DNA from: Streptomyces flaveolus
GTDB taxonomy: Bacteria; Actinomycetota; Actinomycetes; Streptomycetales; Streptomycetaceae
Length of the DNA: 30,554 nucleotides
Assembly (NCBI RefSeq): GCF_000716535.1
Contig: NZ_JNWV01000068.1
Location: 1 to 30,554, forward strand
Direction: 5' to 3'
Below, in pieces: positions 23,091 to 30,450 of this stretch (position 1 is the first letter of the stretch; every line of letters begins with the position of its first letter). A program made the translations under genes and the position numbers. The notes below the pieces were generated by a model, which was not told the DNA's origin, did no database searches, and saw only the letters and a list, made by a program, of their open reading frames with translations.

Positions 23091-23855
23091 ATGGCCGCGC
23101 GCCTGCTGCCCGATGCCGCTCTTCGGGCACTGGGCATCTGGTGGAGCGATAACGCGGCGAGATGCGCGGACACTACGCCTGGCGCGCACACCGTCCTCTA
23201 CGCCCCCAGCCGGTGGGGGCAGATCAGGCCCTGGCCGGCGGCACTGGCTCCGCTTTCCCGCAGCGGTGATGCCGGGATCAGCCGGGCCGAGGTGGCATCG
23301 ATGGTCGCGGACGCGTTGCGGCGCGAGGCATTCCGGGAGGCTCTGGTCGCCACCTACGTGTGGGGGAAGGGAAAGAGCGGTTCTCTCAAGGGCAGCGGAC
23401 CGGCCACCCTGCACCTGATTCTGGCCGCCGAGGGGCTGGATGCGGCGCTGGCTGGCGCGGTAACCGCGCTGAGCGAGCACGGCGCACAAGCGGCCTACGC
23501 AGCGCTGCGGGGCCGGGTCGTCTGGTTCGGACCGTCGTTCTTCACCAAGTTCCTGTACTTCGCCGGCAAGACGGTGCAGCCGGCGAAGGGCCCCGAGCCC
23601 CTCATTCTGGATCAACGCCTGGCGCAGCGCCTGCGGATCCTGGTCCAGGTGGTCGGCAGGGAGACGGGCCACGACCCCGACGGCTCGGTCGCCGCCTGGG
23701 TGTGGAGGGATGCGGACTGGTCTCCCCACCGTTACGGGGTCTACCTCTCCTTCATGGAGGCGGCCGCCCGCCAGGCGGCGGCAACGGACGGCTGGCCGTC
23801 CGGCGCCTCCCCCGACCTACTCGAATACGCACTGTTCAGCACCACGTGGACATAA
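23091..23855 (+). CDS. 8-oxoguanine DNA glycosylase (OGG) fold protein
   Basis: A roughly 254-residue protein resembling the actinomycete OGG-fold glycosylase family. GPSFFTKFLYFAG near residues 147-159 corresponds to the helix-hairpin-helix with catalytic Lys153. Asp174 in PLILDQRLAQRL lies 21 residues later, close to the 19-residue Lys249-Asp268 spacing of human OGG1. Upstream, ALVATYVWGKGKSG and SGPATLHLIL are family-like. Such enzymes excise damaged or modified bases. The ATG at 23091 is chosen because LLPDAALRALG then falls at the N-terminus and the start at 23043 would abut the divergent gene. No good ribosome site is seen for either. Substrate unknown: repair, or attack on modified phage DNA. 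Confidence 0.65.
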   Translation: MAARLLPDAALRALGIWWSDNAARCADTTPGAHTVLYAPSRWGQIRPWPAALAPLSRSGDAGISRAEVASMVADALRREAFREALVATYVWGKGKSGSLKGSGPATLHLILAAEGLDAALAGAVTALSEHGAQAAYAALRGRVVWFGPSFFTKFLYFAGKTVQPAKGPEPLILDQRLAQRLRILVQVVGRETGHDPDGSVAAWVWRDADWSPHRYGVYLSFMEAAARQAAATDGWPSGASPDLLEYALFSTTWT

Positions 23856-23872
23856 ACCGGCTGTTACGGCGC

Positions 23873-23950
23873 TCAGGTGTTCCGCTGACAGGACGGACAG
23901 TCCCCCAGCGAGCCGGGCACCGCCTTGACGGTGTCATCGTCGATGCGCAT
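23873..23950 (-). other. Short coding-like tail with CxxC
   Basis: The minus frame from an ATG at 23950 reads MRIDDDTVKAVPGSLGDCPS then CQRNT and stops. Codons are GC-ending, and coding character extends a little upstream (PAGADSNRHGHEA) to a stop codon. It may be the tail of a gene interrupted by the repeats at 23997-24053. Not recognised. Confidence 0.3.
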
Positions 23951-23996
23951 GGCCTCGTGGCCGTGACGGTTTGAGTCGGCCCCGGCAGGGGGGTCC

Positions 23997-24053
23997 GAAG
24001 TGGCCCCAGTTCACGCCGGATCCGGCGGTTGTGGCGGCTTGAAGTGGTCCCAG
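23997..24053. repeat. Pair of IS-end-like direct repeats
   Basis: GAAGTGGCCCCAG at 23997-24009 and GAAGTGGTCCCAG at 24041-24053 match at 12 of 13 positions, 44 bp apart. Repeated TGG(N)CCA(N)TTC-like motifs near one end are a feature of IS21-family elements in actinomycetes, as I recall them. No istA or istB gene lies nearby, so this would be a solo end. Confidence 0.35.
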
Positions 24054-24149
24054 GTGTTGGCGTGACGCGGGGCCGCCAGGTCCGCGGCGGGCGCGGGCTG
24101 GGAGAATCAGCTGGATCGGATGCGGCCACTGAGATGTCTGGAGGAGCGA

Positions 24150-24713
24150 GTGACTGCTCAGCCCCGTGATGAGGCTCCGGCGACGGTGGCCACGGACGCC
24201 GGAATGCTCGTCTTGTGGGACCCGAAGCGGTTCGAGGCCGTAGTCGACTACGACACTTGGGAGGCAGAGCTCCTGGAGGACGAGGACGTCGTCCTCCATA
24301 TCCAGGAAGGTGCTTTGGTTCCGCTCAACGTCGGCGGAGACGGCGCTTTCGGGGTTCTGGTCCGCTCGGGCACTGCCGACGCGCCGGCCCGGTTGACCGA
24401 GCGCGAGACAGCCCACCAACTGGTGGCCTCCCAGCCCTACCTCTTCGTTTCCCGCGGTCGTGCACTCGTGGGCGGCATTGAAGACATCAGCGCAGACGGC
24501 GCGGACGGCGTGATCGAGTGCCCCGTGCCCGAGGGCCGCCATGCTGTGATCGTCCATTTGATCGACTGGCAGGCCGAACCTGGAAGCCAGGACGAGGACG
24601 GGCGGCCCGTTCCAGGGGCCCTGCCGGACTTCGTGGTCCTGATCAACCCCGCTCGGCCCAGTCAGGATGCATACCGGACCGACGTGCAGACCTTCGAGAC
24701 CCCGATCGGCTGA
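24150..24713 (+). CDS. Hypothetical protein, 187 residues
   Basis: The GTG at 24150 follows GGAGGAG at a short gap. The protein is acidic and beta-rich: AGMLVLWDPKRFEAVVDYDT, VVLHIQEGALVPLNVGGDGA, PYLFVSRGRALVGGIEDISA and HAVIVHLIDWQAEPG. No signal peptide or membrane helix is seen. The size, acidity and beta-rich make-up recall small immunity-type proteins of contact-dependent toxin systems, but no specific family motif is recognised and no toxin gene is adjacent. It stands alone between IS-like repeats and a run of short genes. Confidence 0.65.
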   Translation: MTAQPRDEAPATVATDAGMLVLWDPKRFEAVVDYDTWEAELLEDEDVVLHIQEGALVPLNVGGDGAFGVLVRSGTADAPARLTERETAHQLVASQPYLFVSRGRALVGGIEDISADGADGVIECPVPEGRHAVIVHLIDWQAEPGSQDEDGRPVPGALPDFVVLINPARPSQDAYRTDVQTFETPIG

Positions 24714-24714
24714 C

Positions 24715-24838
24715 GTCAGCGGATCGGGACCAGACAGCCTTGAGCTGCTGCTGTGCCTTGGTGTGGGCGAGGCGGTATGACTCGGTCCCGGTCTCGATGA
24801 TCGCGCCGGCCGAGGCGGGTGCTTGGGGCGCGCTTTCC
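24715..24838 (-). pseudogene. Unrecognised coding fragment
   Basis: One minus frame reads APQAPASAGAIIETGTESYR followed by LAHTKAQQQLKAVWSRSA with GC-ending codons. It appears to be an internal or C-terminal piece of a protein, possibly from a mobile element given its surroundings. No start, stop or partner domain fits. A neighbouring frame reads NRYLRVLAGKR just upstream, which suggests a frameshift. Confidence 0.25.
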
Positions 24839-24878
24839 GGCCAGGACCCGCAGGTAGCGGTTGGTGAGGCCGGCCCGT

Positions 24879-25208
24879 ATGGGCATGATCAGGTTTGTGT
24901 TGCGCGAAAACATTCCCGCTTGCGTGCGGTGGGAGATCCTGATGCACAAGCGGTTCAGCCGCGTGTGGATCTGCAAGGACTTCGGCCGCGCGACCACCGG
25001 CGCGGACCCTGCCGAACTGGGCCGGACCGTCCTCGCCGCGTACCTCGCCGGACGCTCCACCCAGCGTGAGACGTTCCGCGTCGTCGTCCGCACCGACGAC
25101 GGCAGCCAGCACGTCGTCACTCCCGGCCAGCTCGCAGACCCCGGCTGGAAAGCGGATCCGGCCATCTGCCAGGCACTGCCCGCCTACCTGCGCAACGCCC
25201 TGGCCTGA
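24879..25208 (+). CDS. Hypothetical protein, about 109 residues
   Basis: The frame begins MGMIRFVLRENIPACVRWEI, then RVWICKDFGRATTGADPAEL, QRETFRVVVRTDDGSQHVVT and ends LPAYLRNALA. It has GC-ending codons, a basic N-terminus and no membrane segment. GAGG stands 9 nt before the ATG at 24879; nearby ATG 24885 and GTG 24864 are alternatives. It is first of a train of short plus-strand genes to 25603, spaced or overlapping by a few bases, as in an operon. I do not recognise the family. Confidence 0.55.
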   Translation: MGMIRFVLRENIPACVRWEILMHKRFSRVWICKDFGRATTGADPAELGRTVLAAYLAGRSTQRETFRVVVRTDDGSQHVVTPGQLADPGWKADPAICQALPAYLRNALA

Positions 25209-25323
25209 CCCCGGGATCGAGATCCGGCACGACGAGCAGGCAGGACTGTCCACGGACAAGCTGAGGGCCCTGCTCGCCATCGTGCAGGACGACAGCACCG
25301 ACGAGGAGGTGGGAACACCATGA
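25209..25323 (+). pseudogene. Small coding frame without a canonical start
   Basis: DPGIEIRHDEQAGLSTDKLR followed by ALLAIVQDDSTDEEVGTP ends in TGA overlapping the next gene's start as ATGA at 25320-25323. GC-ending codons and this coupling support real coding. No ATG, GTG or TTG occurs between the preceding stop and residue 27, so the start may be non-canonical or lost. Confidence 0.4.
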
Positions 25324-25466
25324 CCGAGCAGCGTCGCTACGACGTCGACTGGACCGACGAGAACAACCCGCGGATCATCATCGCCCAGCCCGGCGACCAG
25401 CACGCCATTACTCTGGACGAGGCCCAGCAGGCCATCGACGAGGCAAGGAAGGAGGACTACCCATAA
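25320..25466 (+). CDS. Small hypothetical protein, 48 residues
   Basis: The ATG at 25320 follows GAGGAGG at about 8 nt and overlaps the previous frame's TGA. The protein, MTEQRRYDVDWTDENNPRII then IAQPGDQHAITLDEAQQAID and EARKEDYP, is acidic, soluble and probably one beta hairpin plus one helix. The clear ribosome site and coupling make it a likely real gene. No family is recognised. Its own 3' end carries GGAGG placed for a further small frame beginning at 25463. Confidence 0.6.
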   Translation: MTEQRRYDVDWTDENNPRIIIAQPGDQHAITLDEAQQAIDEARKEDYP

Positions 25467-25603
25467 GCAGCCGAGCGAACCGCAGGGCCCGAGCCGCGAA
25501 GTTGGAATCAGCGCCGGGCCGCGGCCGCCGTGCAGCTCTTGGCCCCGCTTCCCCGGCGCCGCGCGTCTACGGCTGCTGCGCCGCCGACGCGACGTCGGCG
25601 TGA
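25463..25603 (+). pseudogene. Small ORF whose start reads ATA
   Basis: GGAGG at 25451-25455 stands 7 nt before ATA at 25463, followed by SSRANRRARAAKLESAPGRG and RRAALGPASPAPRVYGCCAA then DATSA and a stop at 25601. Codons are GC-ending. The ATA overlaps the upstream stop as ATAA. A single G-to-A change of an ancestral ATGA overlap would give this: the stop stays silent (TGA to TAA) while the start is lost. It might also be a rare ATA start. Confidence 0.4.
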
Positions 25604-25705
25604 CCGCCTCAGACCGGCACTGCTCACCACAACGCCCTGGACCGCCGGCCTGCCAGGCCCTGCGGCGCCCGGGCCCGGCCGCTCAGCCGGTCGCCGCAGT
25701 GGATG

Positions 25706-27304
25706 TCATTGGTCGGTCCAGGCGCGGTGGTGCCGCTGGGCGTGGCGGCCGGGGGCGTCGCTCATGGCGTCGTAGCAGCGTGGGCCGCATGCCAGTCCCA
25801 GGCCGGCCTGCATCCAGCCCAGTTCCAGGAACGCGTTGGGCGTGATGGTGGTCGAGCCGCAGTTGTCACAGTGCCGTACGCCCTGACCGAGGCAAGGCAG
25901 TTCCAGGTCCCGTTCCGGGGCCGGCGGTGCGGGCCGGCGGTGCGCTTCCCGGGCCTCGCGCCAGGCGGTCCGGGCCCCGGCGGCGGACAGGTAGGCGGTG
26001 GTTGTCTCACCGGCGTCGGCGTCCGCACCGTAGTCCCACCAGCCGTCGCCGACCTCCCACAGCGAGCACGTCGAGCCGTCCCCCAGACGGAAGTCGTGCC
26101 GGGCCAGGCGTACCCAGACCCCGCTGCCCTGCGGACCGAACGGACTGCGGTGGTCGTCCTTCCACTCGTCCAGAGGTGCGATGGTGTGGGTGCGTGCCCT
26201 CCCCAGCGCTTCGGCGAGGTCGTCGGGGACCGCCTCGGTGACAGCGGCCAGCAACTCAAGTGCCGTGCGGCCCGCCTCCGTTACGGCAACCGTGTCCTGG
26301 CCGATCACATCCTGCACGGTGCGGACGCGGTCGCCGTCGGCGCGCAGCTCATAGGCCCGCGCGGCGCCGATGTGGGCATCGGCGAGATGGGCTGCCTCGG
26401 CGGCCGTCCAGCAGCGGGCCGGGTCAGCGGTCGCGGTGAACGGCTGGCCGGCCAGGTCGGACCCCAGCGGGTCGAGGTTCCATCCGGCCTCGGCCCAGTC
26501 GGCGGGTGAGCGGCCGGTCAGGGCGGCGGCGTCGGCAGCGTCGCGGACCGCGAGGATGCGCAGCATCCGGTACAGGCGGTGCGGGGTGAAATCGGTGCCG
26601 GCAAGCGCGGCGGCCGCCCCCTGGTTCGCGCCGACGACTGCGTAGGCGGCCGCCTCCCGGCCGTAAGCCTGCGCGTCTGCCTGAAGCGCCGCCCGCCGTT
26701 CGCCGGTCAGCGGCAGGACGTACTCGGTGATGCGGGCCGGTTCCTGGCTGGCGACGTAGATACTGCCGGCCTTCTCGTCCACGTGCAGAAAGTCGGCGAG
26801 GTGCTCACCGGGGTAGTCCGCGGGTACCTCGTACAGGCCCTGCGGCCACTCGCCGGGGATGGGGCAAAGACGTCCTTCGGCTGCGTCGGCCGGGGGCGGC
26901 GGGACGTCGTCGCCGTACCTCAGTCCCAGCAGCCGCCAGCCCTGACGGCGCACCGCATCGGTGGGATCGTCCGTGCTGACGGCCACCACCTCGCAGGCAT
27001 CGGCAGGTTCCCCTGCGAGGGCGGTGCGGGGAACACCTTGCACCCGCAGCACCGTGCCGGGCTCCCAGGTGATGCGCCGCCGGGCGGTCTCGCCGTCCAA
27101 GCGCATCGCGCCGGCGACGACCTCGCAGTGCGTCAGGCGCGGGCACGCCCAGGACAGGTGATCGCCCGCATGAGCCAGCTCCACACCCGCCCACTCCAGA
27201 AGCAGCCGCCCCTCGGCGCGGACAGCGTCCAGGCACACCTCGACGTCGACGTACTCGACCGGCTCCCGCTCACAACCGGTGCGGCCGCACACCGCACCCA
27301 GCAC
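25706..27304 (-). CDS. Hypothetical 532-residue accessory protein with C-terminal Cys motif
   Basis: A long intact minus frame with strongly GC-ending codons. Near the C-terminus, HCDNCGSTTI and LACGPRCYD give a CxxC...CxxxC arrangement like a zinc ribbon, followed by a His- and Arg-rich tail. The middle contains VGDGWWDYG and an Ala-rich helical region; the part near residues 45-110 may be a beta domain (WEPGTVLRVQGVP). No ATPase, nuclease or membrane motif is visible. No good ribosome site precedes the GTG at 27304, so the start is uncertain. Proteins of this kind occur on actinomycete plasmids and integrative elements, from memory, with no assigned function. Confidence 0.65.
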   Translation of the reverse strand: MLGAVCGRTGCEREPVEYVDVEVCLDAVRAEGRLLLEWAGVELAHAGDHLSWACPRLTHCEVVAGAMRLDGETARRRITWEPGTVLRVQGVPRTALAGEPADACEVVAVSTDDPTDAVRRQGWRLLGLRYGDDVPPPPADAAEGRLCPIPGEWPQGLYEVPADYPGEHLADFLHVDEKAGSIYVASQEPARITEYVLPLTGERRAALQADAQAYGREAAAYAVVGANQGAAAALAGTDFTPHRLYRMLRILAVRDAADAAALTGRSPADWAEAGWNLDPLGSDLAGQPFTATADPARCWTAAEAAHLADAHIGAARAYELRADGDRVRTVQDVIGQDTVAVTEAGRTALELLAAVTEAVPDDLAEALGRARTHTIAPLDEWKDDHRSPFGPQGSGVWVRLARHDFRLGDGSTCSLWEVGDGWWDYGADADAGETTTAYLSAAGARTAWREAREAHRRPAPPAPERDLELPCLGQGVRHCDNCGSTTITPNAFLELGWMQAGLGLACGPRCYDAMSDAPGRHAQRHHRAWTDQ

Positions 27305-27328
27305 CTGAAGGAGCAGCTCACGGTGCTC

Positions 27329-27470
27329 TCACACTACATGGGGTGTCGCGCCGTCCCAGCGGTCGAACAGCAGCGGCTCGATCCGCTCGACCCACATCGG
27401 GTGCGCGCGCACCGAGCGCGGCACCGACACCCGTACGCCCGTCTGGTCCGTGGCCCGTCGCGGCGGCGAT
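27329..27470 (-). pseudogene. C-terminal coding fragment upstream of the 532-residue gene
   Basis: GVRVSVPRSVRAHPMWVERI followed by EPLLFDRWDGATPHVV and a stop has GC-ending codons and looks like a true protein end. It lies 25 nt upstream of the 532-residue gene on the same strand, as an operon partner would. Its 5' part is missing; the continuing frame runs into an ABC-ATPase remnant read out of frame. Confidence 0.35.
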
Positions 27471-27536
27471 ACCAGGCAGCGGAGTCGCCAAGAGCCCTCG
27501 GCGTTTACTGCATTCTGTTTTGCTCGTCGTGATCGG

Positions 27537-27881
27537 TCAGCCTGACGAGATGAGCTGTACCAGCTGCTTGTGGCTGACGTCGGCGCTGGTGCCCTCCCAG
27601 ACGGTTTGCCCATGGCGCAGGATGAGGAAGCGGTCGCCGAGTGCATACAGCTCCTCCAGATCGTCCGAGACGACGAGGACGGCTGCGCCGGCGTCTGCGC
27701 GTTCGCGCAGAGGTCTGTGGATTTGAGCCTTGGTGCCGATATCCACGCCGGCGGTGGGCTGGTCGATGACGAGGACGTCGAGGTCAGAGGCGAAGGTTTT
27801 GCCGAGGACGACCTTCTGCTGGTTGCCGCCGCTGAGCGTCGCGGCATGGGCGTGGATGTCGCCCGGGACGATCTCGATTGC
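27537..27881 (-). pseudogene. Sugar ABC transporter ATPase (RbsA/MglA type), C-terminal fragment
   Basis: ATLSGGNQQKVVLGKTFASD is the C-loop signature of the second nucleotide-binding domain of RbsA-type carbohydrate importers. LDVLVIDQPTAGVDIGTK is Walker B and D-loop, with Asp replacing the usual catalytic Glu, as is common in that second domain. LVVSDDLEELYALGDR follows, and the end is QLVQLISSG. Only the last 114 of about 500 residues remain; the Walker A motif and the whole first domain are gone. It is joined at about 27884 to an ArsR-type gene start. Confidence 0.85.
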
Positions 27882-27886
27882 CGTAC

Positions 27887-28357
27887 GCGCACCGACCGGT
27901 CGGCCGTGAAGGCGTCGGCCATCGCCGGCCAGTAGGGAGCGAGGAGGACGTCGTAGAGGGCGCTGAGACCATCGCAAAGGCGGCCGAGGAAATCCGGGTC
28001 GGTCAGGTGACGCGTCGCCGACGGGGCTTCCGTAGTGGGAAGTATCGTGGTCAGCGCTTTCCGGATCTGACCGGGCGATGTCGCGCGCACCTGCTCGATG
28101 AGCTCTGCCGGCCCGTCCGCCCGCGGCGGGCCGATGAAGGTCGGTGACCAGCCCACCGGCGGAATGAAGTCGAGGGCCAGACGCGCCTCGGCGGACAGGC
28201 GTGCGCGTGCATGCCGGCGCCAGCCGCTCAGCCGGGCCGGCTGGTCGGTACGTTGCAGGGCCCTCGCAGCCTGCTTCAGCTCCAGAAGCGGCATGGGTGC
28301 GTCGGCCACCTTCGTGCGCGCCAGGTCCTCGGTTGTGAAGTGAATGCGAAAGACCAT
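27887..28357 (-). pseudogene. ArsR-family (DUF5937-type) regulator, N-terminal fragment
   Basis: MVFRIHFTTEDLARTKVADA, LIPPVGW-like FIPPVGWSPTF and LCDGLSALYDVLLAPYWPAM are typical of the N-terminal DUF5937 region of actinomycete ArsR-type regulators. The ATG at 28357 has GGGGA 5 nt upstream. After about 157 residues, at TADRSVR, similarity stops; the C-terminal winged helix that would bind DNA is lost. The frame stays open through out-of-frame ABC-ATPase DNA, so a Ser-rich fusion could be made but would not bind DNA. Confidence 0.7.
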
Positions 28358-28655
28358 GCTTTCCCCTGACGCGGCCCGGCACAGTTCTGATCTTTCCGCT
28401 GTGCCGGGTGTTCGGTCCAGATGGATTCCGGCCTGGACAAAGGACAGGCCCTTGAACGCCCGAGTCGAAATGTCGTTATTCGGTTCCGACCGAAGGACGT
28501 CGAACGGCAACTCGCGGGAAGCGCACGATGGGGCCGTACCGAGCCGGGGTACGACCTCCTTCGTAACGGTGAGCCCGTCCTGTCCAGGTGACGCACAGCG
28601 AATTCCCGCGTCCGCTCCGCAGCCACTGCACGACTACACGTCAAGGAGTTGTGTC
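28358..28655. other. Intergenic region between divergent genes
   Basis: About 298 bp between the ArsR remnant and the secreted-protein start. It must hold the promoters of both. I see no convincing -35/-10 pair or strong dyad; open frames here lack ribosome sites. Confidence 0.5.
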
Positions 28656-29194
28656 ATGAAGCGCTCTCTCACCGCGCTTGGCCTCGTCGTCTGCGCCATC
28701 TCTTCGGTCCCCGCCCTGGCCTCCGGAGCCTCGGCCGGCCCATCTCCCGCCGGCGTCTCGAAGACCTCGGCGATCACGGTCCCCCTGCCGGCTACGGCGC
28801 CCGCGGCGAGTCCCGCCGCCGGCCAGGTCTGCGCCACAGTGAGCGGCGCGGAGGGGTGTTTCGTGAAGTACGGTGACAAGTTCACCGCCGAGGACACGGC
28901 GTCGGACGGTTACTTAGCCGTCGTCTACTGGACCAACTACCTGTGGGACGGTGCGAGTTGGCGGCCCTACCGAACGGGGGATGCCTCAACAGTGCCGGCG
29001 CGGGCACCAAGGCCACCTGCAACTACGACTTGGGACGGTCCCGGCACGTAGCCGGTCGTCGCCGGCGTGCCGACCGGGCCGCCCGCTTCATCCCCGTCGA
29101 GAGCGCCCCCACGGCCGTCACCCATCACACCTCCACGGCGGCCCGTGCGAGCGGCACAGTCACCGTGTTGTGCGGCGCTCCCCGCTACGAGTAG
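28656..29194 (+). pseudogene. Small secreted Cys-containing protein, frameshifted
   Basis: AAGGAG stands 8 nt before the ATG at 28656. A signal peptide, MKRSLTALGLVVCAISSVPA followed by LASGASA, is clear. The mature part continues QVCATVSGAEGCFVKYGDKF and YWTNYLWDGASWRPYR. There the frame ends in unrelated Pro-rich sequence, while the next frame reads NGGCLNSAGAGTKATCNYDL and then RFIPVESAP to VLCGAPRYE and a stop at 29194. One base lost near 28975 explains this; the whole span is 539 nt. The restored protein would have about 179 residues and five Cys after the signal peptide. Family unknown; probably extracellular. Confidence 0.55.
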
Positions 29195-29374
29195 ATGGCC
29201 GCCGCCCCGAGCGCCCATGCCGACGTCGGGTGACTCCCGAAGTCACGTACATCGGGTATTCGCGTGAGCGTGCGACGTCCAGTCTCACGTCGAAACGACC
29301 TCGGCGGTCGCGTACATAACCAGCGCCAGGCCGTGCCGCCTCCCCCGAACTGGCGGCCGTGTAAGGCAAGTAGG

Positions 29375-29410
29375 AAGGACCCTGGGCTCGCTGGGCGGCC
29401 CGGGGTCCTT
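29375..29410. terminator. Stem-loop terminator
   Basis: AAGGACCC at 29375-29382 pairs perfectly with GGGTCCTT at 29403-29410; the inner arms GGGC and GCCC can extend the stem. It lies 181 nt after the secreted-protein stop. The rest of 29195-29539 shows no gene I can support. Confidence 0.65.
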
Positions 29411-29539
29411 CGCTGCTTCGGAGGCGGTGGCATCGCACTGGAGTGCGTGTAGATCCTGGGATCCGGGCCGCTCCTGCTATGCCATCCGGCGCCCGGAGGG
29501 GCGTCAACGATCGGTCGGAAACATCCGATTCAGGCCGCT

Positions 29540-29704
29540 CTAGCTCAGGATCTGCTGGATGGTGTCGTCTAGGGTGCTTGCCGCGTCGATGATGGTTTCC
29601 AGGCCGTCGGGCAGCAGGTCCTTCTCTCGGTACCAGTCGCGCAGATGGTCTGCGGTTACGTGCTTGAGGCACTCGGCATCGGGTTTCGTCGCGTGCCGGA
29701 GCAC
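29540..29704 (-). CDS. Small hypothetical protein or C-terminal remnant
   Basis: The frame VLRHATKPDAECLKHVTADH followed by LRDWYREKDLLPDGLETIID and AASTLDDTIQQILS is acidic, helical and uses GC-ending codons. The GTG at 29704 has GGAG only 3 nt before it. Coding character extends a few codons further (VSRCYYLET), without a start, so it may be the end of a longer lost protein. Not recognised. Confidence 0.45.
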   Translation of the reverse strand: MLRHATKPDAECLKHVTADHLRDWYREKDLLPDGLETIIDAASTLDDTIQQILS

Positions 29705-29913
29705 GGTCTCCAGGTAGTAGCAGCGTGAGACGCCACGGTGCGCGCACGTTAGACCGACCGGCAATAGGTGCCTGGGAGGCGCGGGGGCACCGGAACGGCC
29801 ACAGGTCCACGTGATCACGGAGTTCTCTACGCTGAGTAATCGCACAGGACGGCTTGGCCGCGCTGCCATTTTGCCTGCTTGAACCCTCCAAGATGGCGGT
29901 GCAGGGTGGATCC

Positions 29914-30441
29914 ATGACATGGACAGCACCACCGGTCGAGCGCACCAAGCAGCTAGGCGACCTGGGTACCGTAACTGAGCGTCAGATGTTGGAGGGTTGG
30001 CTGAGCTGGCACCGGGAAACGTTGTTGGCCAAGTGTGCCGGGCTTGAGCCGGCCCAACTGGCACGGACGACCGTAGAGCCGTCGAACCTCACCCTCCTTG
30101 GCTTGGTCCGGCACATGGCGGAGGTAGAGCGATGGTGGTTCCGGCGAAGCTTCGCAGGCGAGGCTATCGGCGATGTCTTCACCGGCCCGTCAGATGGCAA
30201 TGAGGGACTCGACGGAGTTCACGCAGCCGATGCGGAGAGAGACTTCGGGCTGTTCCGGACCGAGGTCAAAGCGTGCGACGCGGCGGCGGCCGGGCATGAC
30301 CTCGACGAGACCTTCGTGTCCTCTCGCGGAGTTTCCCTCAGTCTGCGCTGGGTCTACGTGTTGATGATCCAGGAGTACGCCCGCCACAACGGCCACGCCG
30401 ACTTCCTGCGGGAGCGGACCGACGGGGCAACGGGCGACTGA
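29914..30441 (+). CDS. DinB-family (DUF664-type) protein
   Basis: A 175-residue four-helix-bundle protein. It begins TERQMLEGWLSWHRETLLAK, continues LTLLGLVRHMAEVERWWFRR and ends LMIQEYARHNGHADFLRERT. The three His positions of the DinB/YfiT metal site are visible in SWHRE, RHMAEV and HNGHAD. Members are often thiol-dependent S-transferases, in actinomycetes linked to mycothiol. The ATG at 29914 has GGTGG a few nt upstream; an ATG at 29893 is possible. The frame is intact, in contrast to its neighbours. The substrate is unknown. Confidence 0.85.
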   Translation: MTWTAPPVERTKQLGDLGTVTERQMLEGWLSWHRETLLAKCAGLEPAQLARTTVEPSNLTLLGLVRHMAEVERWWFRRSFAGEAIGDVFTGPSDGNEGLDGVHAADAERDFGLFRTEVKACDAAAAGHDLDETFVSSRGVSLSLRWVYVLMIQEYARHNGHADFLRERTDGATGD

Positions 30442-30450
30442 GTCTCTTTC

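Noticed and set aside
22848..23729. A 293-residue minus-strand frame opposite the glycosylase-like gene
   Set aside because: It is Arg- and Pro-rich with no motif; the plus strand has the Lys/Asp helix-hairpin-helix pattern.
23934..25403. A 489-residue minus-strand frame
   Set aside because: It crosses several better-supported plus-strand genes with ribosome sites and has no recognisable domain.
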